This document shows, piece by piece, positions 50,658-60,525 of a DNA stretch of 64,000 nt; position 1 is the first letter of the stretch, and every line of letters begins with the position of its first letter. The notes below the pieces were generated by a model that saw only the letters and a program-made list of their open reading frames with translations, did not search any database and was not told where the DNA came from. The position numbers and the translations under genes are program-made. Source of the stretch: Roseiarcus sp963776665 (lineage in GTDB: Bacteria; Pseudomonadota; Alphaproteobacteria; Rhizobiales; Beijerinckiaceae); contig CAVZNQ010000006.1 in assembly GCA_963776665.1 (NCBI GenBank), positions 43,273-107,272 of the forward strand. Reading direction: 5' to 3'.

Positions 50658-51209
50658 CTAACGGCTCATATGGTTCAGCCACTGGGCGATATAGACGCCG
50701 CCCGAGGCCACGGTTGTCCCGGCGACCGCCCATTCAAGGAAGGTCTGTATGGGATGTAGATCGAGGCCGTAGGCGCGAACTCCGAGCGCGAAAGCGGCGA
50801 GCGCGATCTGTGCGACCGTATTGAACTTCGACACCCAGACGGGGCGAATCTCGACCGGCTTGTTGAGCAGCCAGGAAACCAAAACGGCGAAGAGAATCAT
50901 CACGTCCCGCGATACGACCGTGACGGCGATCCAGGCGGGCAAATCGGCATAGATGGCGAGCGAAACATAGATCGAGATCAAAAGCGCTTTGTCGGCCAGG
51001 GGATCGAGGTAAGCGCCCAACTCGGTGCGGAGGTCGAAATTCTTGGCGATAAAGCCGTCGATCGCGTCCGAGACGCCGGCAAGGATAAAAATCAGAAACG
51101 CCGGAAGAAATCGCTGCGAAATAATCATCGTTACGGCCAAAGGCGTCATCAGCATTCGGGCCAGCGTGATCAGATTAGGTAAGTTGCTAAGGACCTGGCC
51201 AATATTCAT
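50658..51209 (-). CDS. CDP-alcohol phosphatidyltransferase family protein
   Basis: A 183-residue membrane protein, second PgsA-like enzyme of the window. The signature reads SDAIDGFIAKNFDLRTELGA and YLDPLADKA; the usual Arg of DG-x2-AR is Lys here. Hydrophobic helices fill the remainder. It could make cardiolipin or another phospholipid; the true pgsA is at 6370. ATG 51209 follows GGGGCGTC about 10 bases upstream. It is the first gene of the operon leading to VOC, permease and hdaA, and is divergent from purM, an arrangement common in this class. Confidence 0.86.
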   Translation of the reverse strand: MNIGQVLSNLPNLITLARMLMTPLAVTMIISQRFLPAFLIFILAGVSDAIDGFIAKNFDLRTELGAYLDPLADKALLISIYVSLAIYADLPAWIAVTVVSRDVMILFAVLVSWLLNKPVEIRPVWVSKFNTVAQIALAAFALGVRAYGLDLHPIQTFLEWAVAGTTVASGGVYIAQWLNHMSR

Positions 51210-51392
51210 CAAATATTGACGCCCCTGGCGTCACCGCCCAAGCATCTCCTCCCAGGACGTCGTCACATATGTGACGACGTAAAGGCTAGCACGAATTGCC
51301 TCAGGTTGGGAAACCGCGTTCCCAACGGCGGCCCTTGCGCGTTTCGCGGCGGCCAATTACGCCGATCGCGCCCGAACTCCTGCGGAGCCTCG

Positions 51393-52457
51393 ATGTCCCA
51401 AAGCCGCAAGCCTCTCAGTTACGCCGAATCGGGAGTCGACATCGATACCGGCAACCGGATCGTCGATCGAATACGTCCGTTGGCTCGCGCCACCCGTCGT
51501 CCGGGGGCCAGTGCGGAGCTTGGCGGATTCGGCGGATTGTTCGATCTTCGGGCCGCGGGCTTCGTCGATCCGATCCTGGTTGCGGCGAATGATGGCGTCG
51601 GCACCAAGTTGAAGATCGCCGCCGAGAGCGGCGTCTACGACACGATCGGCGTCGACCTCGTCGCCATGTGCGTCAACGACATTGTCGTCCAGGGTGCCGA
51701 ACCTCTGTTTTTCTTGGACTATTTCGCCGCGGGCAAGCTTGACGAGGACGTCGTGTCGGCCGTCCTGCGAGGCGTCGCCGAGGGTTGCGCGCAGTCGGGC
51801 TGCGCATTGATCGGGGGGGAGACGGCGGAGATGCCCGGCGTTTACGCTCTTGGCGATTTCGACATCGCCGGCTTCGCGGTCGGCGCCGCCGAGCGCGGGA
51901 CCCTCTTGCCCCGGCCGGGACTGAAGGCGGGCGACCTGGTCTATGGCCTGCCCTCGTCGGGCGTTCATTCGAATGGATTTTCGCTGGTGCGGCGCATCGT
52001 TGCGCGATCCGGCCTCGGATGGGACGCTCCCGCGCCATTCGATCCGTCGCGCTCGCTCGCCGCGGCGTTGCTGGCGCCGACGCGCCTCTACGTGCGGCCG
52101 CTGCTTCAGGCGCTGGCGCGAACGCGAGGCATTTACGCGATGGCGCACATCACCGGCGGGGGCTATCCGGACAACCTGCCGCGCGTGCTCGACGACAGCC
52201 TCGCCGTGTCGCTCGACCTCGACGCCTTCGCTCCGCCCCCAGTCTTTTCCTGGCTCGCAGCGGCCGGCAATCTTGACGAGGAGGAGATGCTGCGGACCTT
52301 CAATTGCGGCTTCGGGATGGCGGCGTTCGTTTCCGCCGGCAACGAGCAAGACGCGCGCGAGGCTCTCGCCGGCGCCGACCTGTCGCCGGTGCTGATCGGG
52401 GAACTCATTCCCGCCGCCGGTCGGCGCCTCATCACCCACGGAAAGCTCAAGTTGTGA
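51393..52457 (+). CDS. purM: Phosphoribosylformylglycinamidine cyclo-ligase
   Basis: Makes AIR from FGAM with ATP in purine synthesis. The 354-residue product shows YAESGVDIDTGNRIVDRI, VAANDGVGTKLKIA, DLVAMCVNDIVVQGAEPLFF, GGETAEMPGVY and HITGGGYPDNLPR, all PurM marks. ATG 51393 gives normal length; the frame is open upstream to 51216 but without family support. Its stop overlaps the purN GTG (GTGA), a typical purMN pair. Confidence 0.96.
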   Translation: MSQSRKPLSYAESGVDIDTGNRIVDRIRPLARATRRPGASAELGGFGGLFDLRAAGFVDPILVAANDGVGTKLKIAAESGVYDTIGVDLVAMCVNDIVVQGAEPLFFLDYFAAGKLDEDVVSAVLRGVAEGCAQSGCALIGGETAEMPGVYALGDFDIAGFAVGAAERGTLLPRPGLKAGDLVYGLPSSGVHSNGFSLVRRIVARSGLGWDAPAPFDPSRSLAAALLAPTRLYVRPLLQALARTRGIYAMAHITGGGYPDNLPRVLDDSLAVSLDLDAFAPPPVFSWLAAAGNLDEEEMLRTFNCGFGMAAFVSAGNEQDAREALAGADLSPVLIGELIPAAGRRLITHGKLKL

Positions 52458-53068
52458 GCCAGCGGGCGCGGACCGTCGTTCTCATCTCGGGCCGGGGCTC
52501 CAACATGAGCGCCTTGATCGAGGCCGCGCGAGCGCCGGACTTTGCGGCCGAGATCGTGATGGTCTTGTCGGACGAACCGGGCGCGCCCGGTCTTGCGATT
52601 GCGCGCAAGGCGGGCGTTGCGTCGGAGGCGATCGACTTTCGAGCCTACCCGGGAAAAACGGCGTTCGAGGCCGCGCTCGACGCGCGGCTTCGCGCCGAGC
52701 GCGCCGAAATCGTTTGCCTCGCTGGGTTCATGCGCGTCCTGGGCCCGCCCCTCGTCGAGCGATGGAAGGGCCGCATCCTTAACATTCACCCGTCGCTTCT
52801 GCCGAACCTGCGCGGGCTCAACACTCACGAGCGCGCGCTCCGCGACGGGTTGGTTGAGCATGGATGTACGGTCCACTTCGTAACCGCCGAGCTCGACGGC
52901 GGACCCATGATCGCCCAGGCGCGGGTGCCGGTAATGCCCGGCGACGACGCGGCGGCGCTGGCGGCGCGTGTCCTGATAGAGGAGCATCGGATCTATCCCG
53001 CGGCCTTGAACGCGGTCGCCCGCTCGCTCGCCGCCGCTCCTTCGCAAGCGCTTCGGCAGAAGCCGTAA
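52454..53068 (+). CDS. purN: Phosphoribosylglycinamide formyltransferase
   Basis: Formylates GAR with 10-formyl-THF in purine synthesis; 204 residues. The substrate site is VVLISGRGSNMSALIEAA; catalytic residues lie in ILNIHPSLLPNLRGLNTHER (Asn-x-His) and HFVTAELDGGPMIAQ (Asp). It starts with GTG 52454 overlapping the purM stop, so translation is coupled. Downstream, ppk follows after about 70 bases. Confidence 0.95.
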   Translation: MSQRARTVVLISGRGSNMSALIEAARAPDFAAEIVMVLSDEPGAPGLAIARKAGVASEAIDFRAYPGKTAFEAALDARLRAERAEIVCLAGFMRVLGPPLVERWKGRILNIHPSLLPNLRGLNTHERALRDGLVEHGCTVHFVTAELDGGPMIAQARVPVMPGDDAAALAARVLIEEHRIYPAALNAVARSLAAAPSQALRQKP

Positions 53069-53141
53069 AGCAAAATCGCTCGTTGCGCTTGGCGGGCCGA
53101 AGCATTTGCCTCAATATGGCGGCGGGACAAGGGAGTTGGGT

Positions 53142-55337
53142 TTGGCCCGCGCAGTTGCGATCAGCGAGAAGAATTTTGCCCCGCCCCCGGCGGCGGCGAA
53201 TGACGAGCCGGCGCCTCTGCTGTCGTCGCCCGAGCGGTTCATCAACCGCGAAGTCTCGTGGCTCGAGTTCAACAGACGTGTTTTGGAAGAAGCAGCCAAC
53301 CCGAATCACCCGTTGCTCGAGCGGCTCAGGTTCCTGTCGATCTCGGCCAACAATCTCGACGAGTTTTTCATGGTCCGCGTTGCGGGTCTCGTAGGCCAGG
53401 TGCTTTCGGGAGTCGTCGAGATTTCCGATGACGGACGCACGCCGGCTGAGCAACTTGAGCGCATCAGCGAGCGCGTGGCGGCGCTGGTCGCCTCGCAGCA
53501 ATCACGATGGAAGATGCTCAAGTCGGAGCTTGCGGCCAGCGGCGTGGTGATCCTGGAGGTCGCCGACCTCACCCGCCGCGAACGGGAGTGGCTGCAGGAC
53601 CATTTCCTCTCCCATGTGTTCCCGATCCTGACGCCGCTCGCAGTCGACCCGGCCCATCCGTTCCCGTTCATTCCCAATCTCGGGTTCACACTGGCGCTGG
53701 AGCTCCTCAACCCACGCGACGGCAAGACGATGAGCGCGCTGGTGCGCATTCCCGGAAGCGTGGAGCGCTTCGTGAGGATGCCCGACGGACCGCTCGCGGG
53801 CGCCGCGCGATTCGTGATGCTGGACCGGTTGATCGTCGCTTTCATAGGCTTGCTGTTTCCCGGCTACGAAGTTTTGGGCGAAGGCGCATTTCGCGTCATT
53901 CGCGACAGTGACATCGAAGTCGAGGAAGAGGCGGAGGACCTCGTCCGCCTCTACGAGAGCGCGCTCAAGCGACGCCGTCGCGGCTCAGTCATCCGGCTCG
54001 AGATCGAAGCCCGCACCCCGGAATCGCTGCGCGCCTTTGTCGCCGGCGACGTCGACGTCGTCTCGTCCGGGATCGTTCTGGTCGAGGGAATGCTTGCGCT
54101 CAATGATCTGTCCCAGCTGGTCGCGATCGACCGCCCCGACCTCAAGTTTCCGCCCTATAACCCCCGATTCCCGGAACGGGTCAAGGAGCTCGGCGGAGAT
54201 TGCCTCGCTGCGATCCGGCAGAAGGATCTCGTCGTCCACCATCCTTACGAATTGTTCGACGTCGTCGTCCAGTTCCTCAACCAGGCGGCGCACGATCCGA
54301 ATGTCGTCGCCATCAAGCAGACGCTCTATCGCACATCGGCCGACAGCCCGATCGTGAGAGCCTTGATTGAAGCGGCGGAGGCCGGCAAGTCAGTCACCGC
54401 GCTCGTTGAACTCAAGGCGCGCTTCGACGAAGAGGCCAACATCCGTTGGGCGCGAGATCTCGAACGAGCCGGCGCGCAGGTCGTCTATGGCTTCATCGAG
54501 CTCAAGACCCACGCCAAACTCTCGATGGTGGTGCGGCGGGAGGGGGGCGGGCTGGTCAACTACTGTCACCTTGGCACCGGCAACTATCACCCCGTCACCG
54601 CCCGCGTTTATGCCGACATTTCTCTTTTCACAGCCGATGCGGCGATCGGGCGAGACGTGGCCCGCATTTTCAATTTCATCACCGGCTATGCCGAGCCCGA
54701 CGGTCTTGAGCAGATGTCGATTTCGCCGATCACGCTCAAGAAGACGCTGTTGCGCAACATCGCCGACGAGATTGACTATGCCCGGCTCGGCCAGCCGGCC
54801 CAGATCTGGATAAAATGCAATGCGCTCGTCGACCCGCAGATCATCGACGCCCTTTATGCCGCTAGCCGCGCAGGCGTGCAGATCGATATCGTGATCCGCG
54901 GCATATGCTGTCTGCGGCCCGGCGTGCCCGGCCTCTCCGAGAACATTCGGGTGAAGTCGCTGGTCGGGCGATTTCTGGAGCACGCGCGCATCTACGCGTT
55001 TGGCGCTGGCCACGGACTGCCGAACCCGAAGGCCCGGGCGTTCATTTCCTCCGCCGATCTCATGCAGCGCAATCTGGACCGTCGCGTCGAGGCGCTCGTT
55101 CCGCTACTTAATCCGACCGTTCACGAGCACGTGCTCGACCAGATCATGCAAGCCAATCTGATGGACAATCAACAAAGCTTTCGCATATTGCCGGACGGCT
55201 CGAGCGAGAGAATCACCCCCACGGAAGGGGAGGAGCCGTTCAACGCGCATAAGTATTTCATGACCAATCCGAGCCTGTCGGGCCGCGGCAAGGCGCTAAT
55301 GGACTCCTTTCCAATGGCGCTACGCAGGCGAGCCTGA
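53142..55337 (+). CDS. ppk: Polyphosphate kinase 1
   Basis: Reversibly polymerises ATP gamma-phosphate to inorganic polyphosphate. Conserved blocks are FINREVSWLEFNRRVLEEA, FLSISANNLDEFFMVRVAGL, HHPYELFDVVVQFLNQAAHD, IKQTLYRTS, the catalytic-His segment FIELKTHAKLSMVVRRE and HLGTGNYHPVTARVYAD. The length is 731 residues from TTG 53142, chosen because GGGAG lies 6 bases upstream; TTG 53106 is also in frame. There is no ATG before conserved sequence. It is followed by ppx with 8-44 bases between, the normal pair. Confidence 0.95.
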   Translation: MARAVAISEKNFAPPPAAANDEPAPLLSSPERFINREVSWLEFNRRVLEEAANPNHPLLERLRFLSISANNLDEFFMVRVAGLVGQVLSGVVEISDDGRTPAEQLERISERVAALVASQQSRWKMLKSELAASGVVILEVADLTRREREWLQDHFLSHVFPILTPLAVDPAHPFPFIPNLGFTLALELLNPRDGKTMSALVRIPGSVERFVRMPDGPLAGAARFVMLDRLIVAFIGLLFPGYEVLGEGAFRVIRDSDIEVEEEAEDLVRLYESALKRRRRGSVIRLEIEARTPESLRAFVAGDVDVVSSGIVLVEGMLALNDLSQLVAIDRPDLKFPPYNPRFPERVKELGGDCLAAIRQKDLVVHHPYELFDVVVQFLNQAAHDPNVVAIKQTLYRTSADSPIVRALIEAAEAGKSVTALVELKARFDEEANIRWARDLERAGAQVVYGFIELKTHAKLSMVVRREGGGLVNYCHLGTGNYHPVTARVYADISLFTADAAIGRDVARIFNFITGYAEPDGLEQMSISPITLKKTLLRNIADEIDYARLGQPAQIWIKCNALVDPQIIDALYAASRAGVQIDIVIRGICCLRPGVPGLSENIRVKSLVGRFLEHARIYAFGAGHGLPNPKARAFISSADLMQRNLDRRVEALVPLLNPTVHEHVLDQIMQANLMDNQQSFRILPDGSSERITPTEGEEPFNAHKYFMTNPSLSGRGKALMDSFPMALRRRA

Positions 55338-55381
55338 TAGAGGGCGTGTCCGCCGGCGCGACGTCCCCAGCAGGATCATTC

Positions 55382-56890
55382 ATGCCCGACAATTCAGCTC
55401 CCGGACGGTTGCTGGGCGAGCCCCTGGCGATCGTCGACATAGGTTCGAATTCGGTCCGGCTGGTGTCGTACGAGTCACAGTCACGCGCGCCGACGCCGAC
55501 ATTCAATGAAAAGGCCCTGTGCGGTCTTGGGCGAGGCGTGGCGATGAGCGGGCTGCTGCCGCAGGACGCGATCGTCAAGGCGCTCTCCGCACTCGAGCGA
55601 TTTCGCGTTCTCTGCGACACCATGCGAGTCAGCGACGTCCGGGGCGTTGCGACGGCCGCCGTGCGCGACGCAGCCAACGGACCACAGTTCCTCGCTCGCG
55701 CCGAGCGCGCGATCGGCTGCACCATAGAGCTCTTGAGCGGGCACCGGGAGGCAAGGTTGTCCGCGCTTGGCGTCTTGAGCTCGATCTATCGAGCCGACGG
55801 CGTCGTCGGCGATCTCGGCGGCGGTTCGCTTGAGCTGACCGATATCAAGGACGGCCGATGCGCGCAGGGGGTCACGCTGCCGTTAGGCGGCCTGTCGCTG
55901 ATGGACCTTTCGGAGCGCTCGCCGAAAAAGGCGGCCAAGATCGTCCGCGACACCCTCGCGCCCGTCAAGGCGCTGCAGGGGCTGGCCGGGCGGACGTTCT
56001 ACGCGGTGGGCGGAACCTGGCGGGCTCTGGCCCGCCTCCACATGCGCCAGCGGCAATATCCGATGAATGTAATGCACAACTACGTGATCCCAACCCGTGA
56101 CGCGCTCGAGTTTGCGAGGTTGGTCGAGCGGATCGAAGCCGACGCGCTGCTGTCGATCGAGTCGGTGTCGTCCGCCCGCAGGCCGCTTCTGGCTTATGGC
56201 GCGGCGGTGCTGGAGGAGATCATCCGGCAGGCCAATCCGAAGGAGATCGTCATTTCCGCCCTCGGCGTGCGCGAGGGGCTCATCTACTCGCGGCTGTCGC
56301 CGGCCGAGCAGGCGGAAGATCCCTTGATCGTCTCGGCGCGCGAATTCAACCAGCTGCGTTCGCGGGCGCCGCAGCACGGCGAAGAGCTGTTCAATTGGAC
56401 AGGCAGCTTGATCGCTTCAACCCATCTCGAGGAGGACGAGCAGGACAGGCGCCTTCGGCACGCCGCGTGTCTTCTCTCCGATATCGCCTGGCGCGCGCAC
56501 CCCGACTATCGCGGCGCCCAGGCCTACGATCTTGTCGCGAATGCAGCCTTCATCGGCGTCGACCATCCTTCGCGCGCGTTTCTCGCTCTGGCGGCGTCCT
56601 ACCGGCATTTGTCGAGCGAAGACGTCGTCTCGCCCCAGTCGCGCGCACTGGTGACCGCGCGCCAACTCGACCGGGCGCGCATCCTTGGTGCGGCGATGCG
56701 GGTCGCGTACAACATTTCGGCGGCGATGCCCGGAGTCCTACCGCGCGCGCCCATGATCTGCGAGAAGGGGCAAGTGATCCTGACCTTGCCGCCTGACCTT
56801 GCGCCGCTGAGCAGCGAGCGGCTGCAATCGCGCATGCGACAGTTTGCTCGCCTCATTGGCGGCGATCCTGAGATCCGGACTTCTGCGTGA
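55382..56890 (+). CDS. ppx: Exopolyphosphatase (Ppx/GppA family)
   Basis: Hydrolyses terminal phosphates of polyphosphate or pppGpp. The ASKHA-type ATPase fold shows AIVDIGSNSVRLVSYE at the N-terminus and GVVGDLGGGSLELTDI, then FYAVGGTWRALARLHM; an HD-like C-terminal region follows (about residues 330-500). ATG 55382 (AGGA 8 bases upstream) is preferred; GTG 55346 would add 12 residues. In many relatives rnd (RNase D) follows ppx, but here a HerA-like gene follows instead. Confidence 0.94.
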   Translation: MPDNSAPGRLLGEPLAIVDIGSNSVRLVSYESQSRAPTPTFNEKALCGLGRGVAMSGLLPQDAIVKALSALERFRVLCDTMRVSDVRGVATAAVRDAANGPQFLARAERAIGCTIELLSGHREARLSALGVLSSIYRADGVVGDLGGGSLELTDIKDGRCAQGVTLPLGGLSLMDLSERSPKKAAKIVRDTLAPVKALQGLAGRTFYAVGGTWRALARLHMRQRQYPMNVMHNYVIPTRDALEFARLVERIEADALLSIESVSSARRPLLAYGAAVLEEIIRQANPKEIVISALGVREGLIYSRLSPAEQAEDPLIVSAREFNQLRSRAPQHGEELFNWTGSLIASTHLEEDEQDRRLRHAACLLSDIAWRAHPDYRGAQAYDLVANAAFIGVDHPSRAFLALAASYRHLSSEDVVSPQSRALVTARQLDRARILGAAMRVAYNISAAMPGVLPRAPMICEKGQVILTLPPDLAPLSSERLQSRMRQFARLIGGDPEIRTSA

Positions 56891-57044
56891 GGCCGAATTC
56901 AGCGGGATCCGTCAATAGTTGACGCAGCGGCATGCGCTTGTCCCGGGGCGACTCAAGGCCTCACGATGCGTTGAGGCGCCGAACGGATTCTTTACCCGCT
57001 CGCCGGCAAGCTTGGCTTTCCTACGCCTTCACGATGGGTCAGAC

Positions 57045-58790
57045 ATGCATTCGTTTCGCACCGACAGCCGACTTTTTCGCGACGCTCTTGAACGTCTCAC
57101 CGAAGCTTCGTCGATTCCACCCGGTGGGACGGGGCGCGAGGCGGGTGAGGCTGGGGCCGGAATCGACCTCGTGCCCGACCGGCGGGAGGCGGAGCCACCC
57201 CGGGTGATCGGGCGCTTGGTGGCGTTGAATGGAACGCAGGGCGTCATCAGCTGTCCACTCGACACAAGCGAAGAGGACTGGTCGGTTGGCCATCTGATCA
57301 GCATCGTTCACAAGACCGCGCGTCTGGTCGGCGCGGTTTGCGACGTCGAAACTCACGACGGCCGGTGGTCGTCGACGGCGGTTAACACCGCCCGCGTGAC
57401 GATCGAGTTGAACGGCGAGATTGTCGACGATTCATCCGGCGCGCCGTACTTCCATCGCGGCGTCAGCTCGTTTCCCTCGCTGGGCGCGGCGGCGCATCGC
57501 ATCCGCGCCGACGATCTTCGGGCCATCTATGCATTTCGAGGGCGGGAGGGGGTCGAAATCGGCCGGTTGAGTCAGAATCAGGCGATCCCGGCGGAAATCG
57601 ACGTCGGCGAATTGATCCGGCGTCATTTCGCCGTGCTGGGATCGACCGGCGTCGGAAAGACGACTTCGGTCAGCCTTCTGTTGCGGAAGTCGGTGGCGAT
57701 GAGGCCAAACCTCAGGGTCATTATCTTTGATCCGCACAATGAATATGCAGCGCATTTTCCCGGACTGGCCCAGGTCATTGATTCAGACAGCCTCGAGTTG
57801 CCGTTCTGGATGTTTCGTTTCGACGAGCTGGCCGATGTCGTCTTCAGCGGCCGTCAGCCGCATGCCGACGAACGGGACGCGCTTTACGAAGTCATCCGCG
57901 CCGCCAAGGCAAAATACCTCGCCGAGCTGGGGGCCCCGGGTGCGACCAGTGCGGTGCGGCGCCAGCCAATCTCCGAAGGGGCTTCCGTCACCGCCGATAC
58001 GCCGACGCCCTTCCGCATCATCGACGTCGTCGCCATCATCGAGGACTGGCTTGGAATGCTCGATCAGCGCTTCGCCCGTTCTGATCTCAGGGCGCTCCGC
58101 TACAGGCTCGAGGGACTCAATCGCGATCCGCGGTTTCGCTTCATGTTTGGCAGACTGGTTGTCGAGGATGACATCGCGAAGGTGATCTCGCGCCTCTTTC
58201 GCATACCCACCCGCGGCCTGCCGATCACCATTGTCCGCCTTGCGGGGTTGCCCAACGAGGTCATCAACTCGGTCGTGTCGGTGCTCGCGCGGATGGCGTT
58301 CGAAATCGCGTTCTGGTGCTCTGGGTCGTATGAAATCAACGTACTGTGCGAAGAGGCGCACCGCTATATTCCAGCCGACAGCAGGCAAACCTTCGGGCCG
58401 GCCAGGCAGGCAATCGGCCGGATCGCCAAGGAAGGGCGCAAGTACGGCGCCTCCCTCGGGGTCGTCTCGCAACGTCCCTCCGAGCTTGATTCGACAGTTC
58501 TGTCGCAATGCTCGACCCTATTCGCCATGAGGCTGGCCAACGAGCTCGACAAGGGGATTATTCGCGCCGCGGCGGGCGCGTCGGCGAGCAGCACGGTCGC
58601 CTTTCTGTCTTCTATCGCGGACCGCGAGGCTATCGCATTCGGCGAAGCGATCGCCACGCCCATGCGCATGAAGTTTGCCGACATATCCGGCCACGAGGAC
58701 GATCGCTGCGTCGCCAATCCCGGAGAGCGCGACGTGGAACCGATCGATCTGAGGCGACTGGCAGCGCAACTGCGCGGCGAGGCCGCTTAG
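57045..58790 (+). CDS. HerA-like ATPase (DUF87 family)
   Basis: A 581-residue P-loop ATPase of the HerA/FtsK branch. It has an N-terminal beta-barrel-like HAS region (VIGRLVALNGTQGVISCP), Walker A AVLGSTGVGKTTSVSLLL near residue 200 and Walker B INVLCEEAHRYIP near residue 430. Late conserved segments are GRIAKEGRKYGASLGVVSQ and RPSELDSTVLSQCSTLFAMR. HerA pumps DNA and in Archaea works with the nuclease NurA; bacterial relatives also occur in defence systems. No nuclease or defence gene is next to it. ATG 57045 is chosen for length; the frame is open to 56919. Confidence 0.85.
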   Translation: MHSFRTDSRLFRDALERLTEASSIPPGGTGREAGEAGAGIDLVPDRREAEPPRVIGRLVALNGTQGVISCPLDTSEEDWSVGHLISIVHKTARLVGAVCDVETHDGRWSSTAVNTARVTIELNGEIVDDSSGAPYFHRGVSSFPSLGAAAHRIRADDLRAIYAFRGREGVEIGRLSQNQAIPAEIDVGELIRRHFAVLGSTGVGKTTSVSLLLRKSVAMRPNLRVIIFDPHNEYAAHFPGLAQVIDSDSLELPFWMFRFDELADVVFSGRQPHADERDALYEVIRAAKAKYLAELGAPGATSAVRRQPISEGASVTADTPTPFRIIDVVAIIEDWLGMLDQRFARSDLRALRYRLEGLNRDPRFRFMFGRLVVEDDIAKVISRLFRIPTRGLPITIVRLAGLPNEVINSVVSVLARMAFEIAFWCSGSYEINVLCEEAHRYIPADSRQTFGPARQAIGRIAKEGRKYGASLGVVSQRPSELDSTVLSQCSTLFAMRLANELDKGIIRAAAGASASSTVAFLSSIADREAIAFGEAIATPMRMKFADISGHEDDRCVANPGERDVEPIDLRRLAAQLRGEAA

Positions 58791-59023
58791 CTCCGGGGCT
58801 GCCGGACTTTGGCGGCCGAGGCGGAGCGCCATGGCCGGACTGTAAAATAACGTCGCAAGTATGGATTTTCCTCGACCTTGCGCCAATCGGTCATTTGCAA
58901 TCCTCACGCATGAACGCCATATATGCAGGCGTCTCCCCTCGTCGAAGCTAGGCTCTTCGAGCGGGGGCGATCACGACCCCCACCGGCGGTCCTTGAAACC
59001 GTCAAGGCGAGGAGAAGTCACCA

Positions 59024-60493
59024 ATGGCGGCCGATCAGGAGACCGTCGATCGCGTGCGCTCGATTGACGTCGAGGCGTACAAATACGGCTTCATAAGCCC
59101 GATAGAATTGGACATGGCCCCGAAGGGCCTCAGCGAAGACACGGTCCGGTTCATTTCGGCAAAGAAAGAAGAGCCGGAGTGGCTGCTCGAATGGCGGCTT
59201 GAGGCTTTTCGTCGTTGGCTGACGATGGACGAGCCGAAGTGGGCGCGCGTCAGTCATCCGCCGATCGACTATCAGAACATCTATTATTTCGCCGCGCCGA
59301 AATCCTCGCCGGCGCCGAGGTCGCTCGATGAGGTCGATCCGGAGCTGCTGCGCACCTACGCCAAGCTCGGCATTCCGCTGGTGGAGCAGGAGATCCTCGC
59401 CGGCGTCGAGAGGCCCAGGGTGGCGGTCGACGCCGTTTTCGATTCGGTTTCGATCGCCACGACCTTCAAGGCGGAGCTCGCCAAGGCGGGCGTCATCTTC
59501 TGTTCGTTCTCCGAGGCGGTCCAAAAGCATCCCGACCTGGTGCGCCGCTACCTGGGCTCGGTTGTGCCGCCCACCGACAACTTTTATGCGACGCTCAATT
59601 CGGCGGTGTTCTCCGACGGCTCGTTCGTCTACGTGCCGCCGGGCGTGCGCTGCCCGATGGAGCTCTCCACCTACTTTCGCATCAATGAAAAGAACACCGG
59701 TCAGTTCGAGCGCACGCTCATCATTGCCGACAAGGGATCCTACGTCAGTTACCTCGAAGGCTGCACCGCGCCCAAACGGGACGAGAATCAGCTTCACGCC
59801 GCGGTCGTCGAGCTGATCACGCTCGACGACGCCGAGATCAAATATTCGACAGTGCAGAACTGGTATCCCGGCGACGCTCAGGGTCGCGGCGGCATCTACA
59901 ATTTCGTCACCAAGCGGGGCGATTGCCGCGGCGCGCGGTCAAAAATTTCCTGGACGCAGGTCGAAACCGGCTCAGCGATCACCTGGAAATATCCTTCCTG
60001 CATTTTGCGCGGCGAGGCCTCGCGCGGCGAATTCTATTCGATCGCGATTTCGAACGGGCATCAGCAGGTGGACAGCGGAACGAAGATGATCCACCTCGGC
60101 CGCAACACGACGAGCCGCATCATCTCGAAGGGCGTGGCCGCCGGCAAGTCGCAGAACACCTATCGCGGGCAGGTGTCGGCGCACCGGCTCGCGACGGGCG
60201 CGCGCAATTTCACCAATTGCGATTCGTTGCTGATCGGCCAGGAATGTGGCGCCCACACTGTGCCCTATATCGAGGCCAAGAATTCCTCAGCGGTAATCGA
60301 GCACGAGGCGACCACGTCGAAGGTCTCGGACGAGCAGATGTTTTACTGTCTCCAGCGTGGGCTCTCGGCGGAGGAGGCGACCGCGCTGATCGTCAACGGC
60401 TTCGTCCGCGACGTGTTGCAGCAACTACCGATGGAGTTTGCGGTTGAAGCGCAGAAACTCATCAGCATCAGCCTCGAAGGGAGCGTAGGGTGA
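59024..60493 (+). CDS. sufB: Fe-S cluster assembly protein SufB
   Basis: Scaffold subunit of the SufBCD complex that builds Fe-S clusters in the cytoplasm. The 489-residue protein has the SufB marks YKYGFISPIELDMAPKGLSE, PPTDNFYATLNSAVFSDGSF, YVPPGVRCPMELSTYFRINE, RNTTSRIISKGVAAGKSQNT and EHEATTSKVSDEQMFYCLQR. GAGGAG lies about 8 bases before ATG 59024. In most Rhizobiales an Rrf2-type regulator or a cysteine desulfurase gene stands upstream, but here it is the HerA-like gene and a 233-base gap. Confidence 0.96.
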   Translation: MAADQETVDRVRSIDVEAYKYGFISPIELDMAPKGLSEDTVRFISAKKEEPEWLLEWRLEAFRRWLTMDEPKWARVSHPPIDYQNIYYFAAPKSSPAPRSLDEVDPELLRTYAKLGIPLVEQEILAGVERPRVAVDAVFDSVSIATTFKAELAKAGVIFCSFSEAVQKHPDLVRRYLGSVVPPTDNFYATLNSAVFSDGSFVYVPPGVRCPMELSTYFRINEKNTGQFERTLIIADKGSYVSYLEGCTAPKRDENQLHAAVVELITLDDAEIKYSTVQNWYPGDAQGRGGIYNFVTKRGDCRGARSKISWTQVETGSAITWKYPSCILRGEASRGEFYSIAISNGHQQVDSGTKMIHLGRNTTSRIISKGVAAGKSQNTYRGQVSAHRLATGARNFTNCDSLLIGQECGAHTVPYIEAKNSSAVIEHEATTSKVSDEQMFYCLQRGLSAEEATALIVNGFVRDVLQQLPMEFAVEAQKLISISLEGSVG

Positions 60494-60525
60494 TTTCCGG
60501 CGCGCAAAGTGAGGATCGACGCGCA

